The translations under genes and the position numbers were made by a program. The notes under the pieces are model-generated. The model saw only the letters and a program-made list of their open reading frames with translations, searched no databases and had not been told where the DNA came from. From Nostoc sp. NMS8 (GTDB lineage Bacteria; Cyanobacteriota; Cyanobacteriia; Cyanobacteriales; Nostocaceae), in the NCBI RefSeq assembly GCF_017115045.1, contig NZ_JABXKK010000116.1, forward strand, positions 164,464 to 228,463: DNA of 64,000 nt, written 5' to 3'. Of the stretch, positions 51,893-61,143 are shown in pieces; the stretch's first letter is position 1, and each line of letters starts with the position of its first letter.

Positions 51893-53176
51893 ATGAAAGA
51901 TTCATTTGCAAGAACAGCACAATCACTCCGCCAAAGTTTCAAAGGATATTTGCGATCGCTTAACCGTTGGTTATTAAATACACCAGAAAGGGCACTCTTA
52001 GAAGCTTACCAAGCCGCTCAGAGAATTAAAAGCATTGAGGATGAACATTTCGATCGCAAAAAAATATCTTCACAGTCAGGAAAATATACTGAAAATGTCA
52101 TGTCTTATTGGCAAGTATATCTCAATAAGAACTTAACTATTATTAAAATCAGGCTGGCAGAATTCCAACTTAGTCGGGGAATTGTCAATATTTCTAATTC
52201 TATTTTATTAGAAAAACTAAAGGTTATTGATGAAGTCGTAGAAAGATACGCTATCAAAGATGAAATAATTAACAATAGCCAATTAGCGTCAACTTCTCAA
52301 CCTCCTACAAATAATCAGAACAGAATAAAAAGACAGCCAAATTCATCTAACATCAATAATATTGATGTTAAACCTCCAACTCAAATAAATGGGGTAATTC
52401 CGGGTTCTATTGGCAAAAAAATTCATAAAATTCAAGAAGATTTTACACCCCAAACAGAAGAAGAATTTCTCAGAAATTATCGCATTTCTAGAAATAGAAC
52501 AACAATTGCCTTGAGATTTTTGGTAATTCTAATTATTGTACCGCTTTTAACTCAGTTTTTATCTAAAGAATTTTTAGTAACTCCAATATTACAAAGAGTT
52601 AGAGGAGATAATATAACTCAAGTTTTCATCAATTCTGACATGGAAAAAGAAGCTCTCCATGAATTATATAATTTTCAACAATCACTGAGATTTGAATATT
52701 TTCTTAATCAAGCGCCGCCACTGACTTCAGAATTAATACAAGAAAAAATCAAAGAGAAAGCTGTTGAAATATCTGAAGAATTTCGTGTAAAAAGTAATAG
52801 CAATCTGGGTAATGTTTTTGCTGATTTAATCTCACTATTTTCTTTTGGGATAATTATCGCTCTGAGCAAAAGAGAAATTGTGATTCTCAAGTCTTTTATG
52901 GATACCATTGTCTATGGTCTTAGTGATAGCGCTAAAGCTTTTTTGATTATTTTGCTTACAGATATATTTGTAGGATTTCACTCACCTGATGGCTGGGAAG
53001 TGCTTTTGGCAGGATTAGCAGAACATTTAGGTCTACCAGCCAGTAGAAATGTCATCTTTTTCTTTATTGCTACATTCCCAGTAATTTTAAACACTATCTT
53101 TAAATACTGGATATTTCGTTATCTCAGTCGTTTATCTCCTTCAGCATTAGCTACATTAAAAGAAATGGACGAGTAA
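51893..53176 (+). CDS. pxcA: Proton extrusion protein PxcA/CemA-like
   Basis: 427 residues of the CemA (ycf10)/PxcA family, which supports light-dependent proton extrusion and CO2/Na+ dependent uptake in cyanobacteria. The N-terminal 150 residues are soluble and helical (LNRWLLNTPERALLEAYQAA), then an Asn/Ser-rich linker, then four membrane helices: VLILIIVPLL-like (about 208-225), ISLFSFGIIIALS (about 315-335), KAFLIILLTDIFVGF, and NVIFFFIATFPVIL. The EEEFLRNYRISRNRTTIALR and FVGFHSPDGWEVLL blocks mark the family. It probably resides in the cytoplasmic membrane and acts alone. Confidence 0.88.
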   Translation: MKDSFARTAQSLRQSFKGYLRSLNRWLLNTPERALLEAYQAAQRIKSIEDEHFDRKKISSQSGKYTENVMSYWQVYLNKNLTIIKIRLAEFQLSRGIVNISNSILLEKLKVIDEVVERYAIKDEIINNSQLASTSQPPTNNQNRIKRQPNSSNINNIDVKPPTQINGVIPGSIGKKIHKIQEDFTPQTEEEFLRNYRISRNRTTIALRFLVILIIVPLLTQFLSKEFLVTPILQRVRGDNITQVFINSDMEKEALHELYNFQQSLRFEYFLNQAPPLTSELIQEKIKEKAVEISEEFRVKSNSNLGNVFADLISLFSFGIIIALSKREIVILKSFMDTIVYGLSDSAKAFLIILLTDIFVGFHSPDGWEVLLAGLAEHLGLPASRNVIFFFIATFPVILNTIFKYWIFRYLSRLSPSALATLKEMDE

Positions 53177-53798
53177 TAGTCGCTTTGCTCCGAATTAAAA
53201 ATTAAAAATTAATGATCCCCACAAATTGATTTATGGGCTTGTATCCTTTTCGTTTTCATTCATTGCTCATTAGTATTAATGACTTTGATTTTGCTATCAC
53301 TTTTTATGAAAATGAACAAAGCGATGTTTTCGTGGCTCTGTGATGAGTTAATGAATTAATTACGAATTACGTAGCTTGCTTCTCGCCAGAGGCGAGTATT
53401 ACGAATTATTTTGGTACATTTACCTCCTAATTCGCTAGGCTTATGTATATCCTGGTTCTTCTGAAGCGTGCTATGGATTTTGAAACCAAAGCCAATGCCC
53501 CAACTCCTACATGACAATATAGAGTTTGCCCAACCAACGACTACTCGTAAACCACTATAGTTATTGCGAGATACTGAGGCTTTGCTACGTCGTCCAACTG
53601 TAACAACACTATCGCCGATTTTGCCACCAAAACTGAGCAATAGATTTCAAGAAACCTCATCTCTGGCAGATGAATCCTTTAAAAGCAATGCGCCCTATGC
53701 CAAAGCGACAAAAATAATAGATTAATAAATTATAATTTTCAGTCATTAATACTTCCAAGTATGCTTGGCTATTAATTAGCAATTAGGAGATTTTATAC
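53177..53798. other. Gap with a hairpin repeat and doubtful relic
   Basis: 622 bp with an ATTACGAATTACG...TCGCCAGAGGCGA hairpin repeat at 53364-53405, and a minus-strand 94-codon frame (53356-53640) that contains NNYSGLRVVVG. This may be a remnant of a formylglycine-enzyme-like C-terminus, but I would not call it a gene. The promoter of the PPK2 gene should lie at the 3' end. Confidence 0.45.
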
Positions 53799-54668
53799 AT
53801 GAATCATGATGCTTTTATTGTTCCGCCAGGTTCAAAGATTTCTCTGAAAAAAAACTATGACCCAGCTTATAAGACTGATTTTCATGAAAAAAGTGATGCT
53901 GCGATCAAATTACAGAAAGACATTGAACGACTAGCTAATTACCAAAATATTCTCTATGCTCAAAACACCTATTCTTTGCTAATTATTTTTCAAGCAATGG
54001 ATGCTGCTGGCAAAGATAGCACTATTAAACATGTGACTTCTGGTGTGAACCCACAAGGATTTCAAGTGTTTAGTTTTAAGGGGCCAAGTGCGGAAGAATT
54101 AGACCATGATTATCTGTGGCGCTCAATGAAGGCTTTACCAGAAAGAGGTCGAATTGGTATATTCAATCGTTCTTACTATGAAGAAGTGTTAGTAGTTCGT
54201 GTCCACCCAGAAATGCTGAATAAACAGCAACTTCCTCACTTTCCTGAGGGAAAAAAGATGTGGAAACAGCGTTTTGAAGAAATTAATAATTTTGAAAAAT
54301 ATTTGGTAAACAATGGTGTGATTATCCTGAAGTTTTTTCTAAATGTCTCGAAATCAGAGCAGAAAAAACGCTTTTTAGAACGGATTGAATATCCTGAAAA
54401 AAATTGGAAATTTTCAGATAATGATGTCCGAGAACGAGCTTTTTGGGATGATTATATGAATGCTTATGAAGAAGTTTTTAACAACACTAGTACTAAATGG
54501 GCCCCGTGGTATATTATTCCTGCCGATCGCAAATGGTTTACACGCCTCACTGTTGCCAATATCATCTGCACAAAACTAGAAGAATTAAATCTGCAATACC
54601 CGACAGTTAGTGAAGAACATAAGCAGCAACTTTTAGAGGCGAAACGCATTCTAGAGGAGGAAGATTAA
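53799..54668 (+). CDS. ppk2: Polyphosphate kinase 2 family protein
   Basis: 289 residues, P-loop phosphotransferase. Walker A is FQAMDAAGKDSTIKHV; Walker B and lid residues are in GIFNRSYYEEVLVVRVHPE, with the lid-like FLERIEYPEKNWKFS and WYIIPADRKWFTR after it. PPK2 enzymes move phosphate between polyphosphate and nucleotides; the sequence fits the class often active with AMP or ADP, but class cannot be settled by eye. AGGAG-type ribosome site precedes the ATG. It is soluble and monocistronic, with a relic-rich gap after it. Confidence 0.93.
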   Translation: MNHDAFIVPPGSKISLKKNYDPAYKTDFHEKSDAAIKLQKDIERLANYQNILYAQNTYSLLIIFQAMDAAGKDSTIKHVTSGVNPQGFQVFSFKGPSAEELDHDYLWRSMKALPERGRIGIFNRSYYEEVLVVRVHPEMLNKQQLPHFPEGKKMWKQRFEEINNFEKYLVNNGVIILKFFLNVSKSEQKKRFLERIEYPEKNWKFSDNDVRERAFWDDYMNAYEEVFNNTSTKWAPWYIIPADRKWFTRLTVANIICTKLEELNLQYPTVSEEHKQQLLEAKRILEEED

Positions 54669-54745
54669 CCTATAAATGTGATAAATAAAGGCAAGAAATA
54701 CTGAAGTAGTTGAGATATATAGCAATTCGATTTGATTTTTGAAGT

Positions 54746-54825
54746 TATAGCGGATCTCGTTCACGGGTATTGCCTCTACACCTTGCGATATAATTTTGTA
54801 CTGCATTTGAGTGGGAATCGCTATA
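54746..54825. mobile_element. Small MITE-like element, family 4, copy 1
   Basis: About 80 bp bounded by TATAGCGGATCTCGTTCAC and GAGTGGGAATCGCTAT and containing TTGCGATATAATTTTGTAC. A related element is at 55800-55900. The ends match as inverted repeats in the first nine bases. Confidence 0.65.
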
Positions 54826-54897
54826 TTTGCGTAAGGGAATAGGGAATAAGCCTTTTTGAGTTGAGGGCGAGTTTTTTAAAAAATCAAATAGGAGCTT

Positions 54898-55063
54898 TAG
54901 AGGATGTTTGAAAAGTCCTCTTGTCGGTATGAAAAGTTTTAGATCCCCCTAAATCCCCCTTAAAAAGGGGGACTTTGACTCCGGTTCCCCCCTTTTTAAG
55001 GGTGGTTAGAGGGGATCAAAAGTGCCTAAAGTTACAGAGAAATACTTTTCAAACAACCTCTTA
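54898..55063. mobile_element. MITE-like element, family 1, copy 2
   Basis: TTAGAGGATGTTTGAAAAG at the left and CTTTTCAAACAACCTCTTA at the right; inner AAATCCCCCTTAAAAAGGGG. It is nearly the same as 16532-16698, in the same orientation. It lies in the gap between the PPK2 and CheB-like genes. Confidence 0.85.
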
Positions 55064-55160
55064 TACTGTAAAATTTATTGAAAGAAAGATTTAAAAACTT
55101 AACTTTATTAATGCTATCTGTAACTAAAAAAGTTACGCAGATAGTAATAGATGGAAAATC

Positions 55161-55787
55161 ATGATTCAGATGGCAGAAAATGCCAAAAATCATCCACCTC
55201 ACTTTACTAATACTGCCTTTGATGTAGTAGCGATCGCAGCCTCAGCAGGCGGTCTGAATGCTCTAGTTAAAGTGCTATCAACTCTACCCGCAAAATTTCC
55301 AGCCGCGATCGCCATTGTGCAACACCTTGACCCCCAACACCGCTCGTTCATGGCAGAAATTCTCAGTCGGCGGACAGCTATTATTGTCAAACAAGCACAA
55401 GAAGGAGATCGTCTTACCCCCGCAACGGCTTACGTTGCCCCACCCGATCATCACTTGTTGGTTAACGATGACGGTACACTTTCCTTATCACAGTCGGAAT
55501 TAGTACTTTTTTTACGTCCTGCGGCAGATTTATTATTTAAATCTGTTGCCCTTATTTATCAAAATAGGGCGATCGCTGTTGTATTAACTGGAACAGGTAG
55601 TGATGGGGCTAGGGGAGTAGAAGCGATAAAAAAAATGGGCGGTACTGTTATTGTCCAAGACGTAAAAAGCGCAGAATTTTCCGGGATGCCCTCCGCCGCC
55701 ATTCAAACGGGCAATGTAGATTTTATTCTCCCCCTTGATGAAATTTCTAGCACCCTTGTGACTTTGGTTATAAAAGAATTTAACTAA
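55161..55787 (+). CDS. CheB-type methylesterase domain protein
   Basis: 208 residues forming the CheB catalytic domain only; the receiver domain of classical CheB is missing. Catalytic triad positions appear in AASAGGLNALVKV (Ser), IVQHLDPQHRS (His) and TGTGSDGARG (Asp), so it could hydrolyse glutamyl methyl esters. The next gene is a CheR methyltransferase fused to PAS, followed by a hybrid kinase, all in one direction, which suggests a CheB-CheR signalling module rather than flagellar chemotaxis; no methyl-accepting receptor is nearby. Starts at 55161 or 55170 are both possible. Confidence 0.88.
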   Translation: MIQMAENAKNHPPHFTNTAFDVVAIAASAGGLNALVKVLSTLPAKFPAAIAIVQHLDPQHRSFMAEILSRRTAIIVKQAQEGDRLTPATAYVAPPDHHLLVNDDGTLSLSQSELVLFLRPAADLLFKSVALIYQNRAIAVVLTGTGSDGARGVEAIKKMGGTVIVQDVKSAEFSGMPSAAIQTGNVDFILPLDEISSTLVTLVIKEFN

Positions 55788-55799
55788 GGAACGTGAACC

Positions 55800-55900
55800 A
55801 TAGCAGTTCTTGTTCACATGAGGAACACCCATAGGGGCAATTTATGAATTGCCCCTACTTGCGATATAATTTTGTACCAGAATTGAGTGGAAACTGCTAT
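55800..55900. mobile_element. Small MITE-like element, family 4, copy 2
   Basis: Starts ATAGCAGTTCTTGTTCAC and ends GAGTGGAAACTGCTAT; the outer nine bases are perfect inverted repeats. It shares TTGCGATATAATTTTGTAC with the copy at 54746. It contains the hairpin TAGGGGCAATT/AATTGCCCCTA (55832-55857), which may end transcription of the CheB gene. Confidence 0.7.
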
Positions 55901-56130
55901 ATATCTTAGAGTTCAACCAACTTAGTATGAGCCTTTGATAAGCTGTTACGCATTTAAGTTGCACATCAACTGATGAGGTTGTCCTTTGTCAATTGTTCTT
56001 TGTCCTTGGTAAACACAAATGACTAATGACGGTCTACACAGAAAATAGTGCAATATGTAGGCGCGTTAGCTTACTCGTAGACTCAGATCGGAACTGCATT
56101 CTTTTGCCACCTGCTCGCGGCCTCTACCCT

Positions 56131-58026
56131 ATGACTTCCCCCGAAAAAGATCCAAAGTTTGAAAATTTACTGATTTATCTTAGACAAAACCGGGGATTTG
56201 ATTTTACAGGCTATAAGCGATCGACTTTGATACGTCGGGTACTTAAACGGATGCAGCCATTAACTATAGAAAATTTTGAAGAATATCAAGACTATCTAGA
56301 AGTTTATCCAGAAGAATTTAATTATCTTTTTAATACTATCCTAATTAACGTTACTGCTTTTTTTCGAGATTTATCAGCTTGGGAATATATCGCACAAGAA
56401 ATACTGCCTAATCTGATTAGAAATAAAAAAACTTCTGACCAAATTCGCATCTGGAGCGCTGGCTGTGCTTCTGGAGAAGAAGCTTATACCTTAGCAATGT
56501 TGATGGCTGAAATATTGGGAGCAGAGGAATTTCGCCAACGAGTGAAAATCTACGCTACAGATGTAGATGAAGATACTCTCAATCAAGCTAGGCAAGCTGT
56601 ATATTCAGCTAAAGATGTCCAAACAGTGCCAGATGAACTGCGCCAGAAATACTTTGAAAGTGTTGGCAATGGCTATGTTTTCCGCCAAGATTTGCGTCGC
56701 TCAGTGATTTTTGGTCGCCACGATCTACTTCAGGATGCGCCTATTTCACGGTTAGATTTGCTAGTCAGCCGCAATACATTAATGTATTTTAACTCTGAGG
56801 CTCAAGGGCGAATTCTGGCCCGGTTTCATTTTGCACTCAACGATCATGGCTTTCTGTTTTTGGGAAAAGCAGAGATGCTATTGATGCATTCTACTCTGTT
56901 TCTGCCACTGGACTTAAAAAACCGGATATTTACTAAGGTATCAACGGTGAATCTACGCGATCGCCTCTTAGTTATGGCAAATTCAGTAGATGATGAATCT
57001 AGCAGCCGTTTGGCTCGACATGTCCGCCTGCGAGATATGGGTTCTGACACAGCCCCAATTGCCCAAATAATCATTGATATCAATGGCACTCTGGTAATGG
57101 TAAACGAGCAAGCGCGGACTTTGTTCACCCTTTCTCCCAAAGATTTAGCTCGTCCCTTCCAGGATCTAGAACTTTCTTATCGACCGGTTGAATTGCGATC
57201 GCTAATTGAACGGGCTTATACTGAACGCCGCCCTGTGACCCTCACAAATGTAGAGCGCTATTTGTCTAACACAGAAACCCAATATCTGGATGTGCAAATT
57301 ACGCCTTTACAAGAAACAGACACCACCTTTTTAGGGGTGAGTATTTCCTTTCATGATGTCACCCGTTATATTCAACTCCAAGATGCCCTGCAACGTTCCC
57401 AAGAGGAATTAGAAACTACCAACGAAGAACTCCAATCTACTAATGAAGAATTAGAAACTACTAACGAAGAACTCCAATCTACCAATGAAGAACTAGAAAC
57501 TACTAACGAAGAACTCCAATCTACTAATGAAGAATTGGAGACGATGAATGAAGAACTCCAATCGACTAATGAAGAATTACAGACAATTAATAGCGAACTG
57601 AGCGATCGCACCACAGAATTAAATCGCACAAACATTTTCCTTGGCTCTATTCTCAAAAGTTTCCAAACGGGAATAGTGGTAATTGATAGCAGTTTTAATA
57701 TCTCTATTTGGAATTATATGGTGGAAGATTTATGGGGTTTGCGAACTTATGAAGTAATTGGAAAGTCTATTTTCAGCCTAGATATTGGGCTACCTGTTGA
57801 GCAGTTGCGATCGCCTATTCGCGACTCTCTATCTGGGAAAAAACAGTTTCAAGAAATGATCATTGATGCTACCAATCGTCGGGGTAGGCAAATAAAATGT
57901 TACTTGGCAATAACTCCACTACTTGGCATTGAAATGCGAGGAGCAGTTTTGGTGATGGTAGATATAGAGAGAGTCAATAGTATGATTTCTACTCAAGAGA
58001 TAGAGGAACGGCAGCAACAGGATTAA
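56131..58026 (+). CDS. CheR methyltransferase with heptad coil and PAS domains
   Basis: About 631 residues. CheR part: N-terminal helical domain (LLIYLRQNRGFDFTG), AFFRDLSAWEYI and the SAM-binding WSAGCASGEEAYTLAML. A PAS-like domain (about 315-430) follows, then a coil of ten or so heptads of TNEELET/TNEELQS coded by 42-bp repeats (57407-57590), and a second PAS. It resembles split CheB-CheR-PAS systems. The frame opens 35 codons earlier, at an ATG embedded in heptamer repeat (56026), but those residues look repeat-derived, so I prefer the ATG at 56131. It lies between the CheB and hybrid kinase genes. Confidence 0.9.
   Translation: MTSPEKDPKFENLLIYLRQNRGFDFTGYKRSTLIRRVLKRMQPLTIENFEEYQDYLEVYPEEFNYLFNTILINVTAFFRDLSAWEYIAQEILPNLIRNKKTSDQIRIWSAGCASGEEAYTLAMLMAEILGAEEFRQRVKIYATDVDEDTLNQARQAVYSAKDVQTVPDELRQKYFESVGNGYVFRQDLRRSVIFGRHDLLQDAPISRLDLLVSRNTLMYFNSEAQGRILARFHFALNDHGFLFLGKAEMLLMHSTLFLPLDLKNRIFTKVSTVNLRDRLLVMANSVDDESSSRLARHVRLRDMGSDTAPIAQIIIDINGTLVMVNEQARTLFTLSPKDLARPFQDLELSYRPVELRSLIERAYTERRPVTLTNVERYLSNTETQYLDVQITPLQETDTTFLGVSISFHDVTRYIQLQDALQRSQEELETTNEELQSTNEELETTNEELQSTNEELETTNEELQSTNEELETMNEELQSTNEELQTINSELSDRTTELNRTNIFLGSILKSFQTGIVVIDSSFNISIWNYMVEDLWGLRTYEVIGKSIFSLDIGLPVEQLRSPIRDSLSGKKQFQEMIIDATNRRGRQIKCYLAITPLLGIEMRGAVLVMVDIERVNSMISTQEIEERQQQD
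57407..57590. repeat. 42-bp tandem repeat coding a heptad coil
   Basis: The DNA alternates GAAGAACTCCAATCTACTAA and GAAGAATTAGAAACTACTAA units. These encode TNEELQS/TNEELET heptads in the linker between the two PAS-like parts of the CheR protein; copy number could vary. Confidence 0.85.
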
Positions 58027-58155
58027 AAATTAAAAATTAAAAACAGGGATTGAAACCCCGACTTTAGCAAGCTCCAAAGGATAACTGATGCTGCTATATG
58101 ATGTAGACGTATTCAACCCTTTAATTTAGCGATAAGAATGCTGAAGGGCATTTTA

Positions 58156-58284
58156 TTAGGGGAACTCCAAGAAATAAATTATCTAAAATTATGGGGTGGG
58201 CATCTTGCTCGCCATACAAACTGGGCTATTGTGTCGCCCACCCCACAGGAATTAATTGGATATTTTTTATTTGGAAGTTCCTAA
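58156..58284. mobile_element. MITE-like element, family 2, copy 2
   Basis: TTAGGGGAACTCCAAGAAAT at the left, ATTTGGAAGTTCCTAA at the right, and the inner words ATGGGGTGGGC and GCCCACCCCAC. It lies in the 348-bp gap between the CheR and hybrid kinase genes, which otherwise shows no gene. Confidence 0.75.
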
Positions 58285-58374
58285 ACTCTTGCTTACTCTA
58301 GTCGCTTTACTGAAGCAGAGGTCAGTTTTCCTTCTGCATTTCTTGAGCAAAGCAATTATTGGAGAAAACTACAA

Positions 58375-60474
58375 ATGACTAAAAAAAATTTTAACCCCGC
58401 GATTCTCGAAGCGCATCAACGACTGGAAAATCTCTCACAGCTTGCAAGTCTGGTGGTAGAAAAATATATAGGAGAGAATTCCCTTAGAGAGCTTTTGCAA
58501 CAAGCGATGACCGAAATCTCTATTTCTCTGGAAGAGTTACAGCAACAAAATGAGGAATTGATCGCTACACGCCATTTGCTAGAAGCAGAAAGACAGCGTT
58601 ATTACGATTTATTTAACTTTGCCCCAGATGGTTACTTGCTTACAGATGCTACTGGAATTATTCAGGAAGCTAATTATGCTGCGGCTAATTTGTTGAAGGT
58701 ACGCCAGTCTTACCTGATTGGTAAACCACTGGCTGTATTTGTGCATCAGACACAACGGCAGAAATTTCGTCAAATTATGCTGCAATTGCAACAGCAGGGG
58801 CAAATCCGCAGAGAAGAGTTACAGATTTTTCATGAAGAAGGAAGTACAGACTTTCCCGCAGAAATAACAGCGATCGCTGTGCAAGATAGTCAGGGTGAAA
58901 CTGGAAACTTGCGCTGGTTATTCAGAGACATTAGCGAACAGCAAGCTGCGCTACGCGAACGCCATCAAAAAGAACAGAAAATTCGCGAACAAGCTGCCCT
59001 ACTAGACATCACAACAGACGCAATTATTGTAGAGGATTTGCACAACCAAATCTTATTCTGGAACCAAGGCGCAGAGAAGATGTACGGCTGGCAAGTTCAG
59101 GAAGCTCAAGGAAAAAACGCCTGGGAACTTTTATCTAAAAAAACCTCACCTCTTCTATCAGCGGCTCAGAAAACTGTTATTGAGCATGGAACATGGCAGG
59201 GAGAGTTGCATAAATTTAGAAAAGATGGTGTGGAAAGAATTATTGCTAGCCGCTGGACGTTGATGTTTGATGCCGTCGGCTTGCCTAAATCAATCCTGAT
59301 TATTGACACCGATATTACTGAGAAAAAACAACTCGAAACTCAGCTATTGCGTAGTCAACGTTTAGAAAGCTTAGGCACTCTCGCTAGCAGTATCGCTCAC
59401 GATCTCAACAATCTTCTTACTCCAATCATGGGAATTGCTCATCTGCTACCCCTAAAATATCCCCATCTTGATGATGTTTCGCTGCAAATGCTGAAGATGC
59501 TAGAAAGCAATACCAAACGGGGCGGTGATTTGGTGGGGCAAATTTTGTCATTTACCGGTGGTTATGAAAGAGAACACACAATCGTGCTTGTATCGCAACT
59601 CATCGAAGACATCAAACAGATAGCCCAACAAGCATTTCCCAAATCGATCGATATCAAAACAGATATAGCGCCAAATATCGGGATTGTTGCTGGAGACAGC
59701 ACCGAACTACATCAGGTGTTGATGAACCTAGTAGTCAATGCTCGTGATGCCATGCCCAATGGCGGTAAACTCTCTATTTCTGCCACCAAGGTGTTGATCG
59801 ATGAAAACCATGCCAGGATGCACATAGGCGCAACAGTTAATTCTTACGTAAAGATTACAGTTGCGGATACTGGAGTTGGTATTCCCTCAGAAATTATCGA
59901 TCGAATTTTTGATCCCTTTTTCACCACTAAAGAAGTGGGTAAGGGTACGGGACTGGGTTTATCTATATTGACGCGCATCGTCAACAGCCACGGTGGTTTT
60001 GTGGAAGTAGCCAGCGAAGTAGGAATTGGAACTAAATTCCAAGTATACCTGCCAAGCAAGGAGGGCAATATTTCTCAACGAATAGATGAGATAGAACTGC
60101 TAAGAGGTCAGGGAGAATTGATTTTAGTTGTCGATGATGAAGTAGCCGTCACTCAGATCACCAAAACCACACTGCAATTTTATAACTACAGAGTACTGAC
60201 TGCCCAAAATGGGATTGAGGCTATTGCCCTGTACACCGAGCATAAAGATGAAATTAGGCTGGTGGTAATGGATATAATGATGCCGTTAATGGGTGGGAAA
60301 ACAACCATCAGCACCTTGCAAATCATCAACCCCAATGTGCAAATTATTGCCATGAGTGGATTAGCTAGGTCTAAGGCATTAGTACAAACTACGGGTATTT
60401 GTATCCAAGGCTTTTTAGTGAAACCTTTCACCGCCAATGAATTATTGAGCCTTGTTCAAACAATCTTCCGTTAA
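58375..60474 (+). CDS. PAS-containing hybrid histidine kinase with C-terminal receiver
   Basis: 699 residues without membrane helices. A first PAS (about 75-200, RYYDLFNFAPDGYLLTDATG) and a second PAS (about 205-320, LLDITTDAIIVEDLHN) are followed by H-box ASSIAHDLNNLLTPIMG, N-box LVVNARDAMPNGG, ADTGVGIP, PFFTTKEVGKGTGLGLS, and a receiver domain (Asp in RLVVMDIMMPLMG, Lys near GFLVKPF). The ATG follows GGAG. It is the third gene of the CheB, CheR-PAS, kinase block and may sense the same stimulus. The output cannot be told, since no partner regulator follows. Confidence 0.93.
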   Translation: MTKKNFNPAILEAHQRLENLSQLASLVVEKYIGENSLRELLQQAMTEISISLEELQQQNEELIATRHLLEAERQRYYDLFNFAPDGYLLTDATGIIQEANYAAANLLKVRQSYLIGKPLAVFVHQTQRQKFRQIMLQLQQQGQIRREELQIFHEEGSTDFPAEITAIAVQDSQGETGNLRWLFRDISEQQAALRERHQKEQKIREQAALLDITTDAIIVEDLHNQILFWNQGAEKMYGWQVQEAQGKNAWELLSKKTSPLLSAAQKTVIEHGTWQGELHKFRKDGVERIIASRWTLMFDAVGLPKSILIIDTDITEKKQLETQLLRSQRLESLGTLASSIAHDLNNLLTPIMGIAHLLPLKYPHLDDVSLQMLKMLESNTKRGGDLVGQILSFTGGYEREHTIVLVSQLIEDIKQIAQQAFPKSIDIKTDIAPNIGIVAGDSTELHQVLMNLVVNARDAMPNGGKLSISATKVLIDENHARMHIGATVNSYVKITVADTGVGIPSEIIDRIFDPFFTTKEVGKGTGLGLSILTRIVNSHGGFVEVASEVGIGTKFQVYLPSKEGNISQRIDEIELLRGQGELILVVDDEVAVTQITKTTLQFYNYRVLTAQNGIEAIALYTEHKDEIRLVVMDIMMPLMGGKTTISTLQIINPNVQIIAMSGLARSKALVQTTGICIQGFLVKPFTANELLSLVQTIFR

Positions 60475-60528
60475 AATCAATTTGCTAGGATACTCAGCTA
60501 AATTAAAATTCTGGAGTTTTCTGACTCT

Positions 60529-61125
60529 GTGCTTACTCAGTTACCGACTATCAACATCCTAAAACAGCCCACTAGCTTTGCTTGGGTTGAACAAGCGATA
60601 GCTAACTTAGACATTATATTACTCGACCACTCCCACTGTGAACGCAAAGCGGCAGGCGTGGCCTTGAATATGATGTTTCGCTACCCTTCCAATACTAAAA
60701 TGGTGCGGGAACTAACTGCGATCGCCCGCGAAGAACTAGAACACTTTGAACTAGTTAACCAATGGTTAGAACGCCGGAATATTCCCCTGGCTCCCCTACC
60801 ACCGCCTCCCTACGGCGCGGGTTTAAAAGCGACAGTACGCACCAAAGAACCTGAGCGATTTCTGGATTCCTTACTAGTTACTGGTTTAATCGAAGCTCGC
60901 TCTCACGAACGCCTGGGACTACTAGCTGCTCACTGTCCAGAGCCAGAGTTAGCAAAATTTTATCGTGGGCTAATGGCATCCGAAGCGCGTCACTACGGTA
61001 TATATTGGGTTTTAGCTGCTACTTACTTCGACAGAGAAATAGTCATGCAACGGCTTGATGAATTGGCAACTGTCGAAAGCGAGTTGCTGGCGACTTTGCA
61101 CCCAGAACCTAGAATTCACAGTTAG
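60529..61125 (+). CDS. miaE: tRNA-(ms2io6A)-hydroxylase MiaE-like
   Basis: 198-residue non-haem di-iron enzyme that hydroxylates the isopentenyl group of ms2i6A37 in tRNA. The four iron-ligand helices are visible: HSHCERKAAGVAL, REELEHFELVN, EARSHERLGLLA and ASEARHYGIYW. The start is GTG at 60529. The family is best known in enterobacteria and some others; in cyanobacteria MiaE-like proteins are also annotated. No miaA or miaB neighbours. It follows the kinase by 54 bp on the same strand, so co-transcription is possible. Confidence 0.88.
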   Translation: MLTQLPTINILKQPTSFAWVEQAIANLDIILLDHSHCERKAAGVALNMMFRYPSNTKMVRELTAIAREELEHFELVNQWLERRNIPLAPLPPPPYGAGLKATVRTKEPERFLDSLLVTGLIEARSHERLGLLAAHCPEPELAKFYRGLMASEARHYGIYWVLAATYFDREIVMQRLDELATVESELLATLHPEPRIHS

Positions 61126-61143
61126 TAGACCAGGGGAACAGAT

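Noticed and set aside
53356..53640. 94-codon minus-strand frame resembling the end of a formylglycine-generating-enzyme domain
   Set aside because: Only a weak NNYSGLRVV match; the frame runs into hairpin repeats and lacks a ribosome site.
58040..58066. GGGATTGAAACCCCGAC, similar to the ends of cyanobacterial CRISPR repeats
   Set aside because: Only a single copy occurs and no spacers or cas genes are nearby.
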